Origin: a bacterium
GTDB taxonomy: Bacteria > CLD3 > SB21
Assembly (NCBI GenBank): GCA_013360215.1
Contig: JABWCP010000003.1
Span: 62,001 to 126,000, forward strand
Direction of reading: 5' to 3'
Length of the DNA: 64,000 bases
Below the pieces are notes generated by a model, which was not told the origin of the DNA, did not search any database, and saw nothing but the letters and a program-made list of their open reading frames with translations. This document shows positions 34,524-41,513 of this stretch, in pieces. A program made the position numbers and the translations under genes. Position 1 is the stretch's first letter, and each line of letters begins with the position of its first letter.

Positions 34524-36710
34524 CTACCCCAACCAATACCCTATTTGGGTGATAAGAAAACATACGGCCAACGCAATAACGAGGGGCATGAGATTGGAAA
34601 CCACTGTCCATTTGACACTGCGCGTTTCTTTCCAAATCGTGAGTGTCGTCGTACTGCATGGGTAGTGAAGAAGTGAAAAAAACATCAACGATATGGCCGT
34701 TAAGGACGTCCAACCGTTTTGAATAAATAAGGCTTTCAGTTCGGTATCCGAATCCAACTCTGTCATTTGCCCGGCGGCCATATAACCCATTATGATCGTG
34801 GGAACGATTATTTCATTGGCCGGTATAGCAATAATGTATGCAAGTAAGATGATGCCGTCGAGCCCGATGGATTTTCCTAAAGGGTCTAGCCAAGCTGCAC
34901 CATGAGCAAAAAGCGACAGACCATCATATTGCACATTAGCCAAAACCCAGCACAAGCCTCCGGCCGGAGCCGCCATAACCACCGCGCGCCACAAGACCAA
35001 ACCCGTACGATCAATCAGCGAAGTATATAAAATCCTGAAAAACTGCGGACGACGATACGGCGGTAACTCAATCTGAAAAAATGAAGATTCGCCTTTGAGA
35101 CTGGTCGCCGTACTCAGAAATTTGGCCACTAAAAGGGTAACTAAAATCCCAAACAAAGTAATGCCTACGATCGCCGATGCTGCGACAATCGAAGCCACCC
35201 CAGCCGGTAACGAAGCCGCTACAAAAAGCGAGGCCAGCATAATCAACGTCGGCCAGCGCCCGTTGCAAGGGACAAAATTATTGGTGAGTATAGCGATCAA
35301 CCGCTCTCTCGGTGAATCAATGATCCGTGTCGCGATCACACCTGCCGCATTGCAGCCGAAACCCATACCCATAGCCAACGCCTGTTTGCCATGTGCACCC
35401 GACCATTTGAATAAACGATCCAAACTAAACGCTACACGCGGCAGATATCCGAAATCTTCGAGTATGGTAAACATAGGAAAAAAAATCGCCATCGGTGGTA
35501 ACATAACAGACACTACCCAAGCCAATCCGCGAAATACACCATGAATTAAAAAACCGGTCAACCACCACGGCGCTCCAAGTTGATTCATACCGGCCGCTAA
35601 AAAATCTTCTACGGAAAACAACAGATCGGCCAACATCGCCGAAGGTACATTCGCTCCGGCAATGGTGAGATAAAACACCACGGCCAATACCAACAGCATC
35701 AACGGAATACCTATAAAACGTGAAGTCAACCAACGGTCTAAGGCATTTTCCCAAAGTCGTGTTATTCGTGTTTGCTCCACCGCACGTCCGGCAATTCGTT
35801 TTGCATCATAAAATAGCGACTCGACAAGACTGTCGTGCAGTACGGTTTGGATTTTTTCAGATGCGCTATCCGCTTCGTCAATGATACTTCTGATTTCATG
35901 TACGCCCGGATGATCAGGGTTTGTAAGCGCAGGGACAGGTATATCGTTACTCAGAAGACGCGTATGCCAATGGCCGGATAATAAAGCTTCGCGAATACCC
36001 TGATCTTTATCTAACAACCGAACGGCCATCCAGGAGGGATTTGGAATTTTCGGATCATACGCATGAATTTTCTGACTCAAAATATCCACCGTCTCTCTCA
36101 ACGATTCCGGATAATTTATTCGAAACGGTTTCACCGGTATGAGGTTTTTACTCAGTTGAGCAATGGTTTCCTGTAAAACATCGAGCCCTCGACCGCTTCG
36201 TGCCGCCGTGAGGACCACCGGTATTCCTAAATCTTCCTGCAAGCGCGCGGCATCAATGCGAATACCTTTACGTTCGGCTTCGTCAATCAGATTGACACAC
36301 ACGATGACGCGATCCGTGATCTGCATGATTTGCAGCGCCAAGTTGAGATTGCGCTCCAGATTGGTAGCATCCACGACGACGACGGTCACATCCGGTTTAC
36401 CGAATAACACAAAATTGCGCGCGATCTCTTCGTCCGTCGAAGCCGAAAGCAATGAATACGTACCCGGCAAGTCTACCAGGCGGTAACGGCGTTCGCCATA
36501 GGTAAAATGACCTTCCATACGCTTGACCGTTTTTCCGGGCCAATTACCGGTATGCTGATTTAGCCCGGTTAATGCATTAAAAACCGTACTTTTTCCGGTA
36601 TTGGGATTGCCGGCCAACGCAATGACCATCTCATGCGCCGTCTTTGACATATTAAGAAAAACGGGAGTCTGAATGCTTTTCTGTTTTTTATTTTCTTTAA
36701 CAATACTCAT
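34524..36710 (-). CDS. feoB: Ferrous iron transporter FeoB
   Basis: 728 residues. The N-terminal G domain (about 30-190) has GNPNTGKST, DLPGTYSL and NLIDEAE, followed by a GDI-like helical part, then about eight to nine membrane helices with the Gate repeats (GFGCNAAGVIATR, NNFVPCNGRWPTL). It takes up Fe2+ across the inner membrane, driven or gated by GTP. I chose ATG at 36708-36710, 4 nt after the feoA stop; an in-frame TTG at 36725 overlaps feoA, and a later ATG at 36650 lacks a ribosome site. Third gene of dtxR-feoA-feoB. Confidence 0.96.
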   Translation of the reverse strand: MSIVKENKKQKSIQTPVFLNMSKTAHEMVIALAGNPNTGKSTVFNALTGLNQHTGNWPGKTVKRMEGHFTYGERRYRLVDLPGTYSLLSASTDEEIARNFVLFGKPDVTVVVVDATNLERNLNLALQIMQITDRVIVCVNLIDEAERKGIRIDAARLQEDLGIPVVLTAARSGRGLDVLQETIAQLSKNLIPVKPFRINYPESLRETVDILSQKIHAYDPKIPNPSWMAVRLLDKDQGIREALLSGHWHTRLLSNDIPVPALTNPDHPGVHEIRSIIDEADSASEKIQTVLHDSLVESLFYDAKRIAGRAVEQTRITRLWENALDRWLTSRFIGIPLMLLVLAVVFYLTIAGANVPSAMLADLLFSVEDFLAAGMNQLGAPWWLTGFLIHGVFRGLAWVVSVMLPPMAIFFPMFTILEDFGYLPRVAFSLDRLFKWSGAHGKQALAMGMGFGCNAAGVIATRIIDSPRERLIAILTNNFVPCNGRWPTLIMLASLFVAASLPAGVASIVAASAIVGITLFGILVTLLVAKFLSTATSLKGESSFFQIELPPYRRPQFFRILYTSLIDRTGLVLWRAVVMAAPAGGLCWVLANVQYDGLSLFAHGAAWLDPLGKSIGLDGIILLAYIIAIPANEIIVPTIIMGYMAAGQMTELDSDTELKALFIQNGWTSLTAISLMFFSLLHYPCSTTTLTIWKETRSVKWTVVSNLMPLVIALAVCFLITQIGYWLG

Positions 36711-36714
36711 AGTC

Positions 36715-36963
36715 TTATAACACAACCTCTATTTTTTTAGCTTCTTCCCGGCGCAACGCGATCAACGTGCCTTTGACACGGTACGCTGTCGGGTCACCGA
36801 AAGGGCTTCGGCTCACGACCTCGATAGGCTCATCACGCAAAAAACCAAAATCCAGAAGCCTGCGACGCGCCATACCATGTATATGCATGTCGGCAATACG
36901 TACTGACGCGCCGATCGGAATGCTGTCCAGTGTGATTTTGGGGGTTGCCGTGTGATCATTCAT
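36715..36963 (-). CDS. feoA: Ferrous iron transport protein FeoA
   Basis: 82 residues, one SH3-like FeoA domain (GASVRIADMHIHGMARRRLLDFGF in parts; SPFGDPTAYRVKGTLIALR). It is thought to bind FeoB's cytoplasmic domain and tune transport. The start overlaps the dtxR-family stop (ATGA) and the stop is 4 nt before feoB. Confidence 0.94.
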   Translation of the reverse strand: MNDHTATPKITLDSIPIGASVRIADMHIHGMARRRLLDFGFLRDEPIEVVSRSPFGDPTAYRVKGTLIALRREEAKKIEVVL

Positions 36964-37625
36964 TTTTTTTCTTTTTCTTTTTTTACAAAAATATTGCTGG
37001 TCACTTCGTGACTCAACGTATGTTCTTCTTTACCGTCAATACGCAGACGCATTGAGTTATCATAACTTTCTTTGGCACAAATACGAATGCGCGAATTCAA
37101 CGACAGACGGATCCGCTTCATGTATTTCAACAATTCTTCGGAATCACGCACTTGCATGATACGCGCCGTGTCACCGACGGAAAGCTCAGCCAGTGACGGG
37201 TGATGTATTTCTTCCATCTTGCCTTCATGGGTCGGGATCGGATCTCCGTGCGGGTCGTAACGCGGATGACCGAGAAATTCATCCAGACGATGTTCCATTT
37301 CCTCTGAAATGACATGTTCAAGGCGTTCCGCCTCATCATGTACGGCTTCCCAACTATAACCTAATGCCTTCACAAGAAAGGCTTCTAGAAGACGGTGGCG
37401 ACGAATCACTTTAAGTGCAAGTTTGTCGCCCTTAGTTGTCAAACGGACTCCGTAGTACGGTGTATAATCCAAATAACCGTGATGCGTCAGTTTTTTGATC
37501 ATATCCGTCACGGACGCGGACGAAATACCCATCCGTTCGGCTATGGCTTTGGTCGTTATTTTGTCCCGCATACGACTCAGCCAAAATATGTGCTTTAAGT
37601 AGTCTTCCGTGCTTTTATTCTTCAT
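36960..37625 (-). CDS. DtxR/MntR-family metal-dependent repressor
   Basis: 221 residues. Winged helix at about 1-70 (TTKAIAERMGISSASVTDMI), a dimerisation and metal-binding domain with AERLEHVISEEMEHRLDEFL and the HPRYDPHGDPIP signature, and a C-terminal SH3/FeoA-like domain (about 145-215). In DtxR/IdeR relatives Fe2+ or Mn2+ binding enables operator binding. I use ATG at 37623-37625; a TTG two codons earlier is an alternative. It sits under its own iron box and promoter and heads the feo operon, so negative autoregulation by iron is likely. Confidence 0.94.
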   Translation of the reverse strand: MKNKSTEDYLKHIFWLSRMRDKITTKAIAERMGISSASVTDMIKKLTHHGYLDYTPYYGVRLTTKGDKLALKVIRRHRLLEAFLVKALGYSWEAVHDEAERLEHVISEEMEHRLDEFLGHPRYDPHGDPIPTHEGKMEEIHHPSLAELSVGDTARIMQVRDSEELLKYMKRIRLSLNSRIRICAKESYDNSMRLRIDGKEEHTLSHEVTSNIFVKKEKEKK

Positions 37626-37639
37626 AACCAATAAAAAGA

Positions 37640-37658
37640 TTAGGTTAAACTAAACTAT
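37640..37658. promoter_or_regulatory. DtxR/IdeR-type iron box
   Basis: TTAGGTTAAACTAAACTAT matches the classical DtxR/IdeR 19-bp consensus TTAGGTTAGGCTAACCTAA at 15 of 19 positions. It overlaps the last base pairs of the -10 box and the expected start point of the dtxR-feoAB promoter, where bound repressor would block RNA polymerase. Confidence 0.8.
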
Positions 37659-37685
37659 TATATATGAATTCCTAAATAATGTCAA
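37657..37685 (-). promoter_or_regulatory. Consensus sigma70 promoter of dtxR-feoA-feoB
   Basis: On the minus strand, exact TTGACA (37680-37685), 17-bp spacer, exact TATAAT (37657-37662). A perfect-consensus promoter needs tight repression, consistent with the iron box just downstream. Confidence 0.85.
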
Positions 37686-37738
37686 GATTTATTTGAACAA
37701 AAATACGTAAGTACGATAGGTATCAATCAGGATGGAGC

Positions 37739-37805
37739 AAAAAAAAGCCCCTTAAATCTTATCATAGCCGCCATCTTGACGACGTATAAAAGGATTTTCG
37801 GGGCT
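37739..37805 (-). terminator. Long-hairpin terminator after the DUF2892 gene
   Basis: On the minus strand AGCCCC (37800-37805 side) pairs with GGGGCT (37746-37751 side) and a second, imperfect AAATC/GATTT stem extends inward around a loop of about 25 nt. Eight T follow. The long interior makes it less typical; it could also be a small structured RNA end. Confidence 0.6.
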
Positions 37806-37828
37806 ACTTGATCTGAGTGGAAAAGTGA

Positions 37829-38032
37829 TTATTCTTTTTTACGGGTATTGATGCCAAAAGGCAGGTACAAAGGGCACCAAGAAATAAAACTCGTTACGAT
37901 AAACGCTACGGCGACAATCAAAAGCACCGTCGTGAGCCAACCGGACAACATACCGCCATAGTACAGAGCAATAATAGCGATGGCCGCAATAATTCGCAGC
38001 GCACGATCTGCATTTCCCATATTCTTTGTCAT
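37829..38032 (-). CDS. DUF2892 inner membrane protein (YgaP membrane-domain-like)
   Basis: 67 residues with two membrane helices (about 12-30 and 34-52). MGNADRALRIIAAIAIIALY and the ending SWCPLYLPFGINTRKKE match the small DUF2892 membrane domain found alone or fused to rhodanese (YgaP). One Cys, in SWCPLY, is conserved in the family. It lies 103 nt downstream of the Crp/Fnr gene, behind a possible Crp/Fnr site. Function unknown; often near sulfur-transfer genes. Confidence 0.88.
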   Translation of the reverse strand: MTKNMGNADRALRIIAAIAIIALYYGGMLSGWLTTVLLIVAVAFIVTSFISWCPLYLPFGINTRKKE

Positions 38033-38107
38033 GACACTCTCCTAAGTTAACGGTTAAGGGACTTTTAATGACACATCACAAGATAGGGCATGTTTGTACC
38101 CATGTCA

Positions 38108-38121
38108 GTAACATTTGTCAC
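38108..38121. promoter_or_regulatory. Possible Crp/Fnr-type inverted repeat
   Basis: GTAACATTTGTCAC is a near-palindrome (5 of 7 base pairs symmetrical) 76 bp upstream of the DUF2892 start and just after the Crp/Fnr stop. It could be the regulator's operator. Weak on its own. Confidence 0.35.
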
Positions 38122-38135
38122 CAAGAACAAAAAAA

Positions 38136-38771
38136 TTAGAGAATTTCGATCGTCGTGCGGCCGAGGCGTACCTGACCATTACGCTCCATTACTTTGAGCA
38201 ATCGGGAAACAACTTCGCGGGAAGTATTAAGTTCATCCGCTACTTTCTGGTGAGTTAAACGCACCGTGCGGCCGTCTCCGGCGCGTGCATGTTGGCGAAG
38301 GCATGTCATAATACGGCGATCCATTTTTTCGAAGGCAATCGTATCGATCATGGACAACAATTCATCATACCGTTGACTAAAGGTATTGATGACAAACCGT
38401 TTGAATGCGGGAAACTCCGTCATCCAGGGCTCAATAAAAGACGAAGGGATAGCAATCAATTCCGTCAAAGAATCGGCTTCGCCTTTGATACGGCTGCGCT
38501 CTTCGCCGAGGCAACTTTTGAGAGACATCGCACAGGATTGACCGGGCTCAATGTGGTATAAAAAAAGTGCATGGCCTTCGCCGTCATCACGACTCACCTT
38601 GATCGAACCTTTGGTCACTAACGGGACGACTTTGACATAGTCGTTGGTTTTTACAAGCATGTCCCCGGGATTGGCCGTCATCAAGCGGCTATGTTTTTCG
38701 ATCTCTGCGATCAGCGTTTTATGCTGCAAATCCGGAAATTTTTCAGCAAGCAATGTGCGTAGCCGACTCAT
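38136..38771 (-). CDS. Crp/Fnr-family transcriptional regulator
   Basis: 211 residues: cyclic-nucleotide-binding-like beta-barrel (about 25-115), dimer helix, and HTH_Crp (about 150-205; LTHQKVADELNTSREVVSRLLKVME in part). The Cys pair in SCAMSLKSCLGEE (about 80-90) is not the Fnr 4Fe-4S set, and the cAMP-pocket signature of true CRP is not obvious, so a redox or thiol ligand is possible. It lies between bacilliredoxin (41 nt upstream) and the DUF2892 gene. A perfect CRP-type site occurs at 56775 in this window. Confidence 0.9.
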   Translation of the reverse strand: MSRLRTLLAEKFPDLQHKTLIAEIEKHSRLMTANPGDMLVKTNDYVKVVPLVTKGSIKVSRDDGEGHALFLYHIEPGQSCAMSLKSCLGEERSRIKGEADSLTELIAIPSSFIEPWMTEFPAFKRFVINTFSQRYDELLSMIDTIAFEKMDRRIMTCLRQHARAGDGRTVRLTHQKVADELNTSREVVSRLLKVMERNGQVRLGRTTIEIL

Positions 38772-38812
38772 AACGTAATACTACCGGTTTATTATCATTT
38801 TAAGGATTTGAC

Positions 38813-39244
38813 TCACCCTTGGGTAGCGGGAACGCAGTGCTTTTCATAAGCTGCGGCGAGCTTATTGGCGACATCCATTGCCGTTTGTCCTTCGATCTCA
38901 AATCGTTGAAGCATCCATACTAATTTTCCGTTTCTAAACAGCGCGGCCGACGGCGATGAAGGCGGAAATTCTTTGATATGCTCGCGTACCCGAGCCACAG
39001 CCTCGGTATCCTGACCTGCGAAAACGGTGGTTAAATGATCGGGGCGCTTCGCATTATTCAGCGACATGGCGACACCGGGGCGAGCCATTCCTGCCGCGCA
39101 TCCGCAAACCGAATTAACAACAACTAATGTCGTACCCTGATTTTGCAGCGCTTCGTCAACGGCGGCCTTCGTTTTCAATTCCGTAAAACCGATTTTGGTC
39201 AATTCTGCACGCATGGGCGCAACAAGGCGTTCATCGTAAGGCAT
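38813..39244 (-). CDS. Bacilliredoxin (BrxA/BrxB, YphP/YqiW family)
   Basis: 143 residues, thioredoxin-like fold with the atypical active site VCGCAAGMARPG (about 47-58), which defines the family first studied in Bacillus. There it removes bacillithiol from S-bacillithiolated proteins. Whether this organism makes bacillithiol cannot be read here. A TTGACA promoter lies 80 nt upstream, and the Crp/Fnr gene follows 41 nt downstream. Confidence 0.9.
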   Translation of the reverse strand: MPYDERLVAPMRAELTKIGFTELKTKAAVDEALQNQGTTLVVVNSVCGCAAGMARPGVAMSLNNAKRPDHLTTVFAGQDTEAVARVREHIKEFPPSSPSAALFRNGKLVWMLQRFEIEGQTAMDVANKLAAAYEKHCVPATQG

Positions 39245-39323
39245 ACGTTCTCCTATTATTTCATTTGTAAAGTTTCAAAATTTGGATTTAATGCTGGGGA
39301 CGCGTTACTTTCTATTTATTTTA

Positions 39324-39352
39324 ATATTATTTCATTTCACCCCATTTGTCAA
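39324..39352 (-). promoter_or_regulatory. Promoter of the bacilliredoxin-crp group
   Basis: Minus-strand TTGACA (39347-39352), 17-bp spacer, TAATAT (39324-39329). Confidence 0.6.
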
Positions 39353-39409
39353 TAAGGTATAATATTATATGTAACATTCTGCATAAATTTTTCGCACTGC
39401 AAATTATTT

Positions 39410-39424
39410 ATTCGCTGTGCGAAT
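39410..39424. promoter_or_regulatory. Small inverted repeat in a divergent promoter region
   Basis: ATTCGC-TGT-GCGAAT, 6-bp arms, 64 bp before the plus-strand hypothetical gene at 39488. Possible operator; no partner known. Confidence 0.3.
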
Positions 39425-39487
39425 CATCACAGCATCCATCCAACAATCTGATTACTATTTTTTAGTAGAAAAAACGGGACTATCGGC

Positions 39488-39895
39488 ATGTTTCACGAAA
39501 TAAAGAACGTATCCCAAAGCCGGGGCGAGCCTTTTCGAAGATGGTTTGAGGATAATTATTTTGATCTTGTGGTATGGTATAATAAGAATGGAAGTTTTTA
39601 TGGCTTTCAATTGTCTTATGACCGATACCGCCACGAACACGCCATAACGTGGTTTTCTGACCGGGGTTATTTTCATGATAAAGTGCAAAACACCGCCGGT
39701 TCGGTGGTCACTATGACACCCGTACTTGTAGCCAACGGCCCTTTTGATGCGCAACAAATCGCCGAACGTTTTCGTCAACACAGTGCAGGATTAGAAATTG
39801 AAATCGCCGAATTTATTTACGATAAACTCACACACTATGAGCAACTAAGACCATCCGATGCAAAAAATAAAAAAGCGGGGCGAACCCCGCTTTGA
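39488..39895 (+). CDS. Hypothetical protein
   Basis: 135 residues, not recognised. Aromatic-rich alpha/beta pattern (RRWFEDNYFDLVVWYNKNG, YDRYRHEHAITWF) with no signal peptide or membrane segment, so probably cytoplasmic. The central part resembles small one-domain proteins of FCB genomes that carry no assigned function. Single gene between two minus-strand operons. The last codons form the arms of a strong terminator, so the C-terminal tail (KKAGRTPL) is dictated by that hairpin. Confidence 0.7.
   Translation: MFHEIKNVSQSRGEPFRRWFEDNYFDLVVWYNKNGSFYGFQLSYDRYRHEHAITWFSDRGYFHDKVQNTAGSVVTMTPVLVANGPFDAQQIAERFRQHSAGLEIEIAEFIYDKLTHYEQLRPSDAKNKKAGRTPL
39872..39893. terminator. Bidirectional terminator embedded in a gene end
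   Basis: AAAGCGGGG / CCCCGCTTT with loop CGAA. It overlaps the last eight codons and stop of the plus-strand hypothetical gene and lies 30 nt beyond the stop of the minus-strand protease gene. Confidence 0.85.
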
Positions 39896-39922
39896 TAAAC
39901 GATCGTACCGGCGATTTAATTC

Positions 39923-41494
39923 TTATTTCTTTTTCTTGTTCTCCGAAAATTTCCGTGCTTCCGGGAAAAACTTCATGGATTCCTTCACGATCTTATCCGA
40001 CATAAGGCGAACCTGCGCGGCTTCGTAATTACCCCAAATATAACGGGCTACTTCCGCCTTAACCGCATTCAGCATGTCTTGTTTATCCAACTGAAGGGCT
40101 TTTTCGTCCACGGGTACCCCCTTGGAAGCGCCATAAGCCGCCAGATTAGCTATTTCATTTTCAGGAACATTAAAATTACGAATAAAATCATTTTGTTTGG
40201 ATTTATAGATATCGCGCAAACGTACACCATTTTTTTCAAGATATTGGTTTACAAATTCGCGCATGATATTTTTGCTCCAAAGTTTCACGTAGTACACGCT
40301 ATTGGTATCGTAATCCACATGAAAATCCGGAACGATGCCGCCGCCGCCGAACACTTTACGTCCCATCTCGGTAAAATAAACGTGACTGGAGTCGGATTTG
40401 ACGGACTCTACTTCGTGCGCTTCTTCGTAATAATCGTCGATTGATTTACCGTCATAGGGGCGCTGGATCAGACGGCCGCTCGGCGTATAATAACGCGCTG
40501 TCGTAACACGCAAAGCTGAACCGTCTCCGAGTTCGTACTGCGACTGCACTAACCCTTTTCCGAAACTTCTTTCACCGACGATCAGCGCTCGATCCAAATC
40601 CTGAAGCGCACCGGAGACAATTTCGGAAGCCGAAGCCGAACCACGATTGATCAGAATGATCATCGGCATTTTGCGATAGTCCGATTTAGAACTGGACACA
40701 TAATCTTTGGTCGAATTGGGGATACGTCCTTTGGTATAAACGATTTTTTTACCGCCGGGGATAAATTTATCCACGATCATCTGAGCTTGTTCGAGATAGC
40801 CGCCGCCGTTGTTACGCAAATCCAAGATCAACTGCTGCATTCCTTTGGCTTCGAGTTCGCGCAAGGCTTGTTCGATTTCCTCTTCGGTTGTTTCACTGAA
40901 TTTGCTGAAGTGAATAAAACCGGTCTTATCATCCAGCATGAATTTCGCATCCACGCTATACAGCGGTATTTTATCGCGAATAATATCAAACTCGAGTTGT
41001 TCAGACACACCGGGACGTTCGATCGTGATGTGCACTTTGGAACCTTTGGGTCCGCGTAATTTCGAAAAAACGCCATCGTTCGTAATACCTTTGGTAAGGT
41101 CACCGTCTATTCTGACGATACGATCGCCTGCCAGAAGGCCCGCTTTTTCCGACGGTGTACCGGGTATCGGTGTAACCACTGTCAGATTGCCGTCAACGAT
41201 TTCAAACGAAATACCTATACCTTCAAAATTACCCTGAAATTCTTCCTTAACGGTTTTCATCTCTTTGGGCGGAATATACACCGTATGCGGATCCAAGCCT
41301 TTGAGCGCTCCGGCAATCGCATCGTCCACCATTTTATCACCATTGACCTCTTCGACATACGTCTGTTCTACAAGATCCATGATGGTCTTGAGTTTGACGA
41401 GGTTTTTATACACATCGCCGGTGGATGTAAAACCCGTTACCGCAACAATGATCACCAGCACCAGAAGTACCGGCAAAATTATTTTCTTCTTCAT
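39923..41494 (-). CDS. C-terminal processing protease, S41 family (copy 1)
   Basis: 523 residues. N-terminal membrane anchor or signal (about 4-22), a PDZ domain (about 85-165; GIGISFEIVDGNLTVVTPI, AGLLAGDRIVRIDG) and the S41 catalytic domain with Ser in RGSASASEIVSGAL and Lys in ERSFGKGLVQSQ. A C-terminal extension of about 150 residues follows GGGGIVPDF. CtpA-type enzymes trim periplasmic proteins and peptidoglycan hydrolases. It is the downstream twin of the next gene: same length, shared long blocks, 19 nt apart. Confidence 0.94.
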   Translation of the reverse strand: MKKKIILPVLLVLVIIVAVTGFTSTGDVYKNLVKLKTIMDLVEQTYVEEVNGDKMVDDAIAGALKGLDPHTVYIPPKEMKTVKEEFQGNFEGIGISFEIVDGNLTVVTPIPGTPSEKAGLLAGDRIVRIDGDLTKGITNDGVFSKLRGPKGSKVHITIERPGVSEQLEFDIIRDKIPLYSVDAKFMLDDKTGFIHFSKFSETTEEEIEQALRELEAKGMQQLILDLRNNGGGYLEQAQMIVDKFIPGGKKIVYTKGRIPNSTKDYVSSSKSDYRKMPMIILINRGSASASEIVSGALQDLDRALIVGERSFGKGLVQSQYELGDGSALRVTTARYYTPSGRLIQRPYDGKSIDDYYEEAHEVESVKSDSSHVYFTEMGRKVFGGGGIVPDFHVDYDTNSVYYVKLWSKNIMREFVNQYLEKNGVRLRDIYKSKQNDFIRNFNVPENEIANLAAYGASKGVPVDEKALQLDKQDMLNAVKAEVARYIWGNYEAAQVRLMSDKIVKESMKFFPEARKFSENKKKK

Positions 41495-41513
41495 ATATGC
41501 TCCGTTACGACCG

